Shown: positions 24,342-31,612 of the stretch, piece by piece | How positions within the stretch are numbered: position 1 is the first letter of the stretch | Layout of the letters: each line of letters starts with the position of its first letter | NCBI GenBank assembly: GCA_051893555.1 | Contig: JBJFHL010000007.1 | Location: 1-64,000, forward strand | Source of the DNA: RGIG7179 sp051893555 | GTDB taxonomy: Bacteria; Bacillota; Clostridia; Peptostreptococcales; Anaerovoracaceae | Direction of reading: 5' to 3' | DNA length: 64,000 bases | The notes under the pieces: generated by a model | What the model was told of the DNA's origin: nothing | Seen by the model: only the letters and a program-made list of their open reading frames with translations | Databases searched by the model: none | Position numbers and translations under genes: made by a program

Positions 24342-25517
24342 ATGGGTACATTTCTGTTCAGACATTTCATTAAAAACTATGAAGATGTGAAGGATCCCCA
24401 GGTCCGGGACGGCTACGGCAAGCTGGCCGGCGTGGTGGGTATCATTTCCAATGTGGTGCTCTGCCTCATGAAGGTGGCAGTGGGTCTGATTGCCGGCAGT
24501 ATCGCCATCGTCGCCGACGGAATCAACAACCTGGCTGACAGCGCTTCCTCCGTCATCACTCTGGTGGGCTTCAAGCTGGCTGCCATGCCGGAAGACGAGG
24601 AGCACCCCTACGGTCACGCCCGTTACGAATACCTGTCCAGCCTGGCGGTCTCCGTCATCATTATCCTGGTGGGCTTCGAGCTGGGAAAAAGCTCTCTGGA
24701 CAAAATCCTTCATCCCACGCCTCTGGATTTCAGCTGGACCATTGTTCTGGTGTTGGTGATTGCCATTGCCATCAAAGTATGGCAGGCACTGTTCAATGTT
24801 TCCGCCGGAAAGCGCATTGACTCCATGGCCTTGATCGCCACCGGTGCTGACAGCCGCAATGACGTGATCTCCACCTCAGCGGTTCTCATCAGCCTGCTGA
24901 TCGGATATTTTTTCAACGTAATGATCGACGGATATATGGGCGCTGCCGTGGCCCTCTTCATCATCTGGTCCGGCATCAGTCTGGTCCGGGAGACTATCAG
25001 CCCGCTTCTGGGCGAAGCACCGGATGGGGAACTGGTGAAGCAGATCGAAGAAATCACCATGAGTTATGATGGCGCTCTTGGAATCCATGATCTGGTGGTA
25101 CATAACTACGGACCAGGCAAGATCTTCGCCTCTCTGCATATCGAAGTGGACGCTTCGGAAGACGTCATGGTCAGTCATGACCTGATCGACAATATTGAAC
25201 ACCGCCTGCAGAAGGATCTGAACATCAACATCACAGTGCATATGGATCCGGTAAAGACAGATGATCCCAACCGCGCGCCGCTGTCAGAGCTGATCCGGGA
25301 TACCATTTCCGTTCTGCCCGGCGTGCTGAGCTTCCATGATCTGCGGTTTGTGGCAGGTCCCACCCACACCAACGTGATTTTCGATATCGTCATCAACCAC
25401 GACTGCAAGATGAGTGAAGCAGAACTTCAAAAAATATTCAATGACCGGATTCAGGCATACAATCCAACCTTCTTCGCGGTCATCGACGTAGATAAAAATT
25501 ATGTGGCGCTGCATTAG
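24342..25517 (+). CDS. cation diffusion facilitator transporter
   Basis: 391 residues with six membrane helices and a C-terminal cytoplasmic domain. The metal site motifs are intact: ADGINNLADSAS in helix 2 and HPYGHARYEYL at the loop to helix 3. Family members export Zn, Fe, Mn or Co in exchange for protons. The C-terminal part is longer than usual (two related ferredoxin-like halves, LHIEVDASEDVMVSHDL and THTNVIFDIVINHD). It forms an operon with the TSCPD gene and ends in a terminator overlapping its stop codon. Confidence 0.92.
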   Translation: MGTFLFRHFIKNYEDVKDPQVRDGYGKLAGVVGIISNVVLCLMKVAVGLIAGSIAIVADGINNLADSASSVITLVGFKLAAMPEDEEHPYGHARYEYLSSLAVSVIIILVGFELGKSSLDKILHPTPLDFSWTIVLVLVIAIAIKVWQALFNVSAGKRIDSMALIATGADSRNDVISTSAVLISLLIGYFFNVMIDGYMGAAVALFIIWSGISLVRETISPLLGEAPDGELVKQIEEITMSYDGALGIHDLVVHNYGPGKIFASLHIEVDASEDVMVSHDLIDNIEHRLQKDLNINITVHMDPVKTDDPNRAPLSELIRDTISVLPGVLSFHDLRFVAGPTHTNVIFDIVINHDCKMSEAELQKIFNDRIQAYNPTFFAVIDVDKNYVALH

Positions 25518-25532
25518 TTCGGCGCCTTTTTC
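25505..25532 (+). terminator. terminator of the CDF operon
   Basis: GGCGC (25505-25509) pairs with GCGCC (25522-25526), followed by five T. The hairpin overlaps the stop codon. Confidence 0.6.
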
Positions 25533-25540
25533 TTTTGCAC

Positions 25541-26467
25541 TCACCCGTTATCCACATCGGGAATCAATTCGACATCTATGTTTTCGTAGGTCTTTTTCAG
25601 CGCTCCGGATACTTCGTCATTGTGCTTTTTCAGCTCGCTGACACGAAAAACACCGTCACGGCGCTTTACATATACATACACCCACATATTTCGTCCGGTC
25701 TGCACGATATCGAAAAATGTGGCTTCGTATCCATACGGTTCCAGGCACCGGTTCACAATGGACTGTATGTCGCGGACCGTCTCTTCTCCCGGTGCACGCA
25801 GCAAAATCATGCTCATGGATTCCCGCAGCATACGCACCGGCTCCGGCAGCATAAACATCGCAAGGCAGATGGCGGTCACCGGATCCACATATGGTCCGAT
25901 CCATGCAAGAGAGGTGGTCTGCAGCATGCTTTCTGCCAGATACCCTGCTGCAATGGCTATGCTGAGAAACACGTCCAGTTTCCAGCTGTAAAGCACAACT
26001 TCCAGCATGGGTGCATTCCATTTCCCGCTTGCGTGGCGCAGAATCAGATAGCTGAGCAGGCATACTGCTGCGATGCCCAGTTCAAAGCGGCTGACCAATC
26101 CTCCGTCTACCACATTTCCGCCGTGAAAGATGCTGTAAATACTTTCTTTCAGTATGACGAGGGTGGCGGTAATCAGGCTCAGGGTCTTAATGATGACAAA
26201 TACCGTTTCGATCTGCGCATATCCGTACGGCATTTTCTGATTGTATGGCCGATATACCATCGGCAGGAAAAACAGATAGACAAGCAGAAAGATGACTTCC
26301 ACGAAGTCATAGATCCCATCGATCAGAATGGACTGGGAGTGTGTCACCCGGCACATGATGATCTCAGAAATTCCGGTCAGCGAAGCGACAAACGCGGATA
26401 TTTTCACGATCAACATTTCATTCTGCAGTTTTTCTTTTTTCGTGGTCTTGTTCGATTCCTTCAACAT
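25541..26467 (-). CDS. CDF-like membrane protein with altered metal site
   Basis: 308 residues with about six membrane helices and a C-terminal domain, in the layout of cation diffusion facilitators. The helix-2 acidic pair is kept (LIDGIYDFVEV), but the usual GHxRxE motif reads PYGYAQIE, and the helix-5 HxxxD reads SWKLD. It may carry another metal or have lost transport. ATG 26467 is used because upstream in-frame ATGs lie inside the ortB terminator; no strong ribosome site is seen. It is convergent with the canonical CDF gene. Confidence 0.8.
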   Translation of the reverse strand: MLKESNKTTKKEKLQNEMLIVKISAFVASLTGISEIIMCRVTHSQSILIDGIYDFVEVIFLLVYLFFLPMVYRPYNQKMPYGYAQIETVFVIIKTLSLITATLVILKESIYSIFHGGNVVDGGLVSRFELGIAAVCLLSYLILRHASGKWNAPMLEVVLYSWKLDVFLSIAIAAGYLAESMLQTTSLAWIGPYVDPVTAICLAMFMLPEPVRMLRESMSMILLRAPGEETVRDIQSIVNRCLEPYGYEATFFDIVQTGRNMWVYVYVKRRDGVFRVSELKKHNDEVSGALKKTYENIDVELIPDVDNG

Positions 26468-26484
26468 GATTTTTTCAACTCTGG

Positions 26485-26518
26485 AAAAAATCCCCGGAGA
26501 AATCAACTCCCCGGGGAT
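26485..26518 (-). terminator. terminator of the nhaC-ortA-ortB operon
   Basis: On the minus strand ATCCCCGG and CCGGGGAT form an 8-bp stem, followed by six T (26485-26490). It lies 36 bases beyond the ortB stop. Confidence 0.9.
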
Positions 26519-26553
26519 ATTTGAATGGCTTGCTTTATGGATTTTGGGAAGAA

Positions 26554-27975
26554 TTATTCCGCTTCCACGCCGTGACCCTTCAGTTCAGCTACGACGAAAT
26601 CTCTGTCTTTTCTGATTTCTTCCATGATGTACTTGATATCTTCTTCGGTAGCCTTTTCCATATGGTAATTCTTCACGCAGTTCTTGATGTAGGACTTCTT
26701 TGCATGTTCCAGATCGAAGTCTCTTGCCTTGATCTGAGAAGGATCTGCAGGGAATACCAGGGACTTGCCCGGTACTTCTTCGTCCGGATTTCCGAATCTT
26801 ACATCGATGCCGTTTTCCTTCGCGAAGGTCAGCTGCGGCATAACGTGCTTACCAGCTCCGGTGTATTCAGTTTCCTGTACCACGATGATCTGGTCTTCGT
26901 CCATTTCCTGTGCCAGTGCGAATGCAGCAGTCAGGGAAGTGTTTCCGGCAGGACCTCTTTCGTATCCTTCCAGAACTGCCAGAGCCTGGGTGATGTAGAA
27001 TACTTCACCCTGCTTTACGGTAACCAGTCTGTCCATGTATCTCAGGGTTCTGGCTGCGTTTCTCGGGCAGTCAGAACGATCCGGCCATGTTACGAACGGC
27101 AGACCGAAACCGGTGTGACCGGTGGTGCAGGATTTCTTGTTGAAGTCCTTATCGGATGCCATGTGCAGTCCGGACAGGTCGATGCATGCGCCGTAAACCT
27201 TGGTATCATTGGCGCCGGCCTTTCTCAGACCTCTTGCAGTACCGGTCAGGTTTCCGCCGCCGGCGTTGGTGCAGACTACCACATCCGGATCCTTGCCGAA
27301 TCTTTCTCTGCACTGTTCTGCGATTTCATAACCCAGGGTTTCCACACCTGCGATACCAAACGGAGTATACAGGGATGCGTTGAAGTATCCGGTATCTTCC
27401 AGCAGGCTCAGGTGGGTGGAGAACAGTTCAGGACCTACGGTCAGCTGAACGACTTCTGCACCGTATGCTTCGCAGATTCTCTGTTTTTCCAGGATTTCCG
27501 GCTGACCGACTTTTCTGTCGTCGTAGCATTCCTGTACCACGATGCACTTCAGACCGTGCATAGCAGCCTGTGCAGCAACTGCAGCACCGTAGTTACCGGA
27601 GGTTGCAGCGATAACGCCCTTGTAACCCAGCTTCTTGGCGTGATGAACAGCGATGGACGCTCTTCTTGCCTTAAAGCTTCCAGATGCGTTGGCAGCTTCG
27701 TCCTTGACGAAGATTCTGGCACCCTTTCCTGCAGGTGCATACTTTCTTGCCAGTGCGGTCAGGTTTCTCATTTCAACCAGCGGCGTGTTGCCTACGCCGT
27801 GGGACAGCTGGATCTCTCTCATTTCGTCCATGGAGTATCCAACTTTTTCCATCATTCCTTCGTAATCAAAACCGATGCCTTCGTATTCGAATTCATCATA
27901 GTCAATTCTCATTGCGTTCTTGATGATATCATTCTTACGGGCATTTATTGCTTCATAGGATTTATCTAATGCCAT
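26554..27975 (-). CDS. ortB: 2-amino-4-oxopentanoate thiolase, beta subunit
   Basis: PLP-dependent subunit of the thiolase that cleaves 2-amino-4-oxopentanoate with CoA to acetyl-CoA and D-alanine, in the oxidative branch of ornithine fermentation. 473 residues of fold type II: the PLP lysine is Lys102 in SGSFKARRAS, the cofactor phosphate loop is around TNAGGGNLTG, and TPLVEM and SGNYGAA are also present. Its ATG shares a base with the ortA stop (TAATG), so the subunits are coupled. The other ornithine genes (ord, oraSE) are not in this window. Confidence 0.93.
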   Translation of the reverse strand: MALDKSYEAINARKNDIIKNAMRIDYDEFEYEGIGFDYEGMMEKVGYSMDEMREIQLSHGVGNTPLVEMRNLTALARKYAPAGKGARIFVKDEAANASGSFKARRASIAVHHAKKLGYKGVIAATSGNYGAAVAAQAAMHGLKCIVVQECYDDRKVGQPEILEKQRICEAYGAEVVQLTVGPELFSTHLSLLEDTGYFNASLYTPFGIAGVETLGYEIAEQCRERFGKDPDVVVCTNAGGGNLTGTARGLRKAGANDTKVYGACIDLSGLHMASDKDFNKKSCTTGHTGFGLPFVTWPDRSDCPRNAARTLRYMDRLVTVKQGEVFYITQALAVLEGYERGPAGNTSLTAAFALAQEMDEDQIIVVQETEYTGAGKHVMPQLTFAKENGIDVRFGNPDEEVPGKSLVFPADPSQIKARDFDLEHAKKSYIKNCVKNYHMEKATEEDIKYIMEEIRKDRDFVVAELKGHGVEAE

Positions 27976-28280
27976 TATTTGTCACCTCCGAATAATATCT
28001 CTTTTAACTGCAGTTCCACCTGTAAAAGTTCCGGCTGGAAATCGCCATAATCGTGGATATATCTTGGGTTTACATCACAAAGCACACCCTTTGCAATTCG
28101 TCCGGTAACGGTCTTTACTTCGATTTCGTCTCCCATTTCTCCGTCCTGCTGTGCGATACCCTTCACCCAGAGCTTCAGGTCACATGCCTGTGTATCTTCA
28201 GGTACCTGCGGTGCTCTCTGTCCGGCTGGCAGTACAATATTTTCGATCTGTACCCAGTCGCCTTTTTTAACACTTGCCAT
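27975..28280 (-). CDS. ortA: 2-amino-4-oxopentanoate thiolase, alpha subunit
   Basis: 101 residues, the small partner of OrtB, with the typical KKGDWVQIENIVLPAGQRAP start and VKTVTGRIAKGVLCDVNPRY. It has no cofactor motif of its own. AAAGGAG precedes the ATG by about ten bases. It is separated from nhaC by 269 bases rich in hairpins (28332-28478), so the thiolase genes may have their own level of control. Confidence 0.92.
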   Translation of the reverse strand: MASVKKGDWVQIENIVLPAGQRAPQVPEDTQACDLKLWVKGIAQQDGEMGDEIEVKTVTGRIAKGVLCDVNPRYIHDYGDFQPELLQVELQLKEILFGGDK

Positions 28281-28331
28281 TGAAAACTACTCCTTTCAAC
28301 TTTGCTTTTCGCAAGATGCGATAAATATAAA

Positions 28332-28381
28332 CCGCCCCCACGTGCGGTCTGTTTGTCCGGCATGAGACCCGTTCTCATGCC
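28332..28381 (-). repeat. hairpins in the nhaC-ortA spacer
   Basis: A perfect 9-bp stem GGCATGAGA/TCTCATGCC with a five-base loop (28359-28381) extends outward by GTTTG/CAAAC. Next to it ACCGC/GCGGT (about 28331-28348) forms a smaller hairpin. Neither is followed by a T run on the minus strand, so they look like leader or mRNA-processing structures and not terminators. Confidence 0.65.
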
Positions 28382-28407
28382 AAACGGCCCGTATCATGAA
28401 TCAGAAG

Positions 28408-28478
28408 AAATGCGATATAACCCTCTCATTCATGCAGGCCACGTTCTATACAGTCTACATATTAGTTATATCGCATTT
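28408..28478 (-). repeat. long-range inverted repeat in the nhaC-ortA spacer
   Basis: AAATGCGATATAAC (28408-28421) and its exact complement (28465-28478) enclose 43 bases. The 14-bp arms would pair in RNA or serve as a protein site. With the hairpins next to it, most of the spacer is structured. Confidence 0.75.
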
Positions 28479-28549
28479 TCCTTCAAAATTCAACACCGTA
28501 AATTGAAAATTTTACGGGTTTTCGTTGATTTTGCTTTGTTTTCCCGCAG

Positions 28550-30001
28550 TTATGCCTGCATGTATTCTTTTCTCTGTTCTTCCGGAAGCTGATCCATCAG
28601 GTCATGACGGCCGGTGCCTGTGAAGATGCTGACTGTCATGATCACGAGCATCGCGAAGCAGTAGAAGCAGCAAGGAATAATTGCACCTGCGGTCAGCGGT
28701 GCAGTGCTGTCAGCCGCAAATCCCAGCGTATATACCATAGCCGGCGTCCAAGGCAGGCAGTATGCCAGTGTATTGGACTGGGCATCCAGCAGGTTTGCAG
28801 CGCGGTATGGGCTGATGCCGTATTTCTTGGATAATGGCTTTGCAAAGGATGCACCTACCGTCAGGATTGCCGGTGCATTCAGACCCATGATAGCGGACAG
28901 AACGATTACCATAACGGAGATGGTACCTTCTGCGGATTTTTCTCCTCTGGCGATTTTTTCCAGTTTCTGCAGAAGCATGATATCGCCTTCGCCGGCTCTC
29001 ATCACGCTGATGGAACCAAAGAGCAGCAGCGCCAAGATACATACCTGCAGCATGCTGTTGATACCGGTATAGATTACGCCGTCAACGACTCTGTCCAGAG
29101 CAGCCGCGTCACCATGTACGCCGATGACTGCAGGAACCGCAGCATCTTCCACATCGATCTGAATGAAATCAAACAGTCCGCAGACGCAGGCTGTCAGGCA
29201 GCCCAGCACAATGCCGACGGATGTAGCGATGATGATATCACCGGTCTTGATGGCAATGTAAATGGTAATCACAACCGGAATCAGCATAACCAGCGTGATC
29301 GGATCGAACTCATAACTTTCTGCCGCTGCGCTGATGCCGCTGTTTGTCACGTTTCCATAAATGATGGTACAGATAATCGTGATAATACCTGCTGCCAGGG
29401 CATATTTCAGTCTGGATTTTACCACGCCCGGCACATCTACATCCTGAGAAGTCGCAGAGCAGATCGTAGTATCGGAAATCGGAGCCAGGTTGTCACCGAA
29501 AGCTGCGCCGGAAATGATGACGCCGGCCAGCAGAGATGGGGACGCACCCAGAGCCACACCTGCAGGATAGAGCACGCCCATGCCTGCTGCAATGGTGCCG
29601 AAACCGGTTCCGGAAGCAGTCGCAAACAGTGCAGCTGCCAGGAATGTGATAACTGCAAAAGTGGTCGGGCCAACACCGATGCTGGCCGCTACGCCGGCAA
29701 TGCCGTTTGCCAGACCGGACATTCTCAGAATTCTGGAGAATACACCGGCGAAAATCCAGCATACAACCGGAATAATTGCCTCCCGGCTTGCCATGCCGTC
29801 GATTACGGCATCCGCATACTGTTTCTTATCCTTCGCAAAGAAGAACGGAATCAGAATGGCAGTGAATGCCGGTACCCAGAGAGCACCGTCGGAAATAGAC
29901 TGCCCTACGAATGTGGTCATGATGATCATCACGATAAAGATGATGAACGGCAGGAAAGACATCCCCGTGCCGCCATAGAACTCAAGTTTTTTCTTTTCCA
30001 T
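28550..30001 (-). CDS. NhaC-family Na+/H+ or amino acid antiporter
   Basis: 483 residues with about twelve hydrophobic segments and the NhaC pattern FGDNLAPISDTTICSA. NhaC homologues in amino-acid-fermenting clostridia are often set beside the catabolic genes and may exchange the amino acid and its product (inference). ATG 30001 is preceded by AAGGAGG; an upstream ATG at 30070 lies in the promoter. It is the first gene of the nhaC-ortA-ortB operon, behind a predicted sigma-54 promoter. Confidence 0.9.
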   Translation of the reverse strand: MEKKKLEFYGGTGMSFLPFIIFIVMIIMTTFVGQSISDGALWVPAFTAILIPFFFAKDKKQYADAVIDGMASREAIIPVVCWIFAGVFSRILRMSGLANGIAGVAASIGVGPTTFAVITFLAAALFATASGTGFGTIAAGMGVLYPAGVALGASPSLLAGVIISGAAFGDNLAPISDTTICSATSQDVDVPGVVKSRLKYALAAGIITIICTIIYGNVTNSGISAAAESYEFDPITLVMLIPVVITIYIAIKTGDIIIATSVGIVLGCLTACVCGLFDFIQIDVEDAAVPAVIGVHGDAAALDRVVDGVIYTGINSMLQVCILALLLFGSISVMRAGEGDIMLLQKLEKIARGEKSAEGTISVMVIVLSAIMGLNAPAILTVGASFAKPLSKKYGISPYRAANLLDAQSNTLAYCLPWTPAMVYTLGFAADSTAPLTAGAIIPCCFYCFAMLVIMTVSIFTGTGRHDLMDQLPEEQRKEYMQA

Positions 30002-30062
30002 GATTTTCCTCCTTATGATATGATTGCGTGTAAATGGTAATAACCTTAACACTATATTAATA

Positions 30063-30079
30063 CGCAACATCCATGCCAG
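30063..30079 (-). promoter_or_regulatory. sigma-54 promoter of nhaC-ortAB
   Basis: On the minus strand C-TGGCAT-GGATG-TTGC-G: TGGCAT (30073-30078), five bases, TTGC (30064-30067), which fits the -24/-12 consensus TGGCAC-N5-TTGCW with one change. It lies 62 bases before the nhaC start, directly downstream of genes for a sigma-54 activator and a sensor kinase. Confidence 0.85.
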
Positions 30080-30169
30080 CGTATTTTTTTCTGTACAAAA
30101 TCCGTCTTTCTGTCGATATTTGTTGATTTTTCAAGCTTTCTGTGCTTTCATTCTCCGATGTTCCCAGAC

Positions 30170-30213
30170 AAAAAAAGATGGAAATATTTTTCCATGTGGA
30201 AAAATATTTCCAT
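30170..30213 (-). terminator. 36-base dyad: terminator of the regulator gene, possible activator site
   Basis: ATGGAAATATTTTTCCA (30178-30194) and its exact complement (30197-30213) form a 17-bp stem around TG. On the minus strand seven T follow, as in an intrinsic terminator, 18 bases past the regulator's stop. It also lies about 100 bases upstream of the sigma-54 promoter, where an NtrC-type activator would bind. Both uses are possible. Confidence 0.7.
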
Positions 30214-30231
30214 GTTATTTATTTCCCGCTT

Positions 30232-31611
30232 TTATTTCATGGTGCTTACATCAATCTGCAGCTCCACGATCTTATTAAACAGCTGGCGGCGGCTCAGTCC
30301 CATTTTCTCTGCCGCCTTGGTAATATTCCCGTTGGTCGTCTGCAGTGTGTCCAGAATGAACTGCCGGTCGAAATTGGCTCTGGCTTCCTTATAGCTCAAG
30401 CTGCTTTCGTTTTCTGTATTCCTGCTCTCTTCCGATACGGAGATTGCCGAAGTCTCCGCACTGCCCTCCATGGTCAGAATCCCACTGCTGCCTGACAGAA
30501 TTACCATTCTCTCGATCATGTTCTTCAGCTCACGGATATTCCCTGCATATTCCTGATGCAGAAGCCAGTCTTTCGCCGCATCATCAATACCGGTGATGCG
30601 TTTTCCCGTTTCTTTCTCAAACTTTTGGACGAAAAAACGGATGAACTCCGGCAGATCCTCCCGGCGCTGACGAAGCGGCGGCACCTTAATCTCGATCGTA
30701 TTGATCCGATACAGGAAATCCTGCCGGAAGGTCTTCTCCTTTACCATTTCCTCCAGCGGCCGGTTTGTGGCGGTCACCAGACGGAAATCCACAGGAATCA
30801 CCGTATTGGATCCGATTCGTTCAATTTCCTTCTTTTCCAGAACACGAAGCAGCATGACCTGCACGTCCATGCTCAGATCCCCGATCTCGTCCAGAAATAC
30901 CGTGCCGCCGGCTGCCTGTTCCAGTTTCCCGATCCGCCGGGATACTGCACCGGTATACGCACCCTTCTCATGGCCGAACAGTTCTGACTCAATCAGTTCA
31001 TGGGGATACTGCTGACAGTTGATGGCGATAAACGGTTTGTCACTTCTGTCGCTTCTCCGATGTATCTCCTCTGCCACAATTTCCTTGCCTGTCCCGGACT
31101 CTCCGGTAATCAGCACGTTGGCCGATGAATCTGCTACCAGATCCACCAGCTTCCAGACCTCTTCCATGGCAGGATTCCTGCTCCCCAGCAGATATTTTTC
31201 CGAGCCTTCCTTTCGGATCGACTTCATATTGGTCATTTCCAGCCGGGAGGCGGCCTTTTTGATTTCCAGCAGAAGTTCATCCGGATTGTGACTTTTCACA
31301 AAATAGCTGAAGGCCCCTCGTTTCATCGCTTCCACCGCAGTCTCAATGGAACCGTATCCTGTGGTCATAATCACCTCAGTCCGATCCTGATACCGGGTTT
31401 TCACTTCCTGCAGGAATGCAAGGCCATCCATACCCGGCATCATGATATCCGACAGAATGATATGGCAGAACTCCTGCTCCAGAAATGCCAGGGCCTCCTC
31501 TGCACTGCTGGCAGCTGCTGCCGTATACCCCTGACTTTCCAGCAGCATTTTATATGTTTCCCGGCTGTCCGCCTCGTCATCTACCACCAGGATTTTCAAA
31601 TACTGATTCAT
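30232..31611 (-). CDS. sigma-54-dependent response regulator, NtrC type
   Basis: 459 residues: receiver domain 1-125 with phosphoacceptor Asp55 (IILSDIMMPG), AAA+ domain about 140-380 with Walker A GESGTGKE, and a C-terminal Fis-type HTH (GNITKAAEKMGLSRRQLF). The sigma-54 contact loop reads GAYTGA where GAFTGA is usual. It is coupled to the kinase gene (one base between stop and start). The sigma-54 promoter and dyad that follow it make nhaC-ortA-ortB the likely target. Confidence 0.92.
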   Translation of the reverse strand: MNQYLKILVVDDEADSRETYKMLLESQGYTAAAASSAEEALAFLEQEFCHIILSDIMMPGMDGLAFLQEVKTRYQDRTEVIMTTGYGSIETAVEAMKRGAFSYFVKSHNPDELLLEIKKAASRLEMTNMKSIRKEGSEKYLLGSRNPAMEEVWKLVDLVADSSANVLITGESGTGKEIVAEEIHRRSDRSDKPFIAINCQQYPHELIESELFGHEKGAYTGAVSRRIGKLEQAAGGTVFLDEIGDLSMDVQVMLLRVLEKKEIERIGSNTVIPVDFRLVTATNRPLEEMVKEKTFRQDFLYRINTIEIKVPPLRQRREDLPEFIRFFVQKFEKETGKRITGIDDAAKDWLLHQEYAGNIRELKNMIERMVILSGSSGILTMEGSAETSAISVSEESRNTENESSLSYKEARANFDRQFILDTLQTTNGNITKAAEKMGLSRRQLFNKIVELQIDVSTMK

Positions 31612-31612
31612 A

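Noticed and set aside
28331..28478. Spacer hairpins as a known riboswitch or T-box
   Set aside because: No T-box sequence (TGGNACCGCG type), no riboswitch core I can recognise and no terminator partner.
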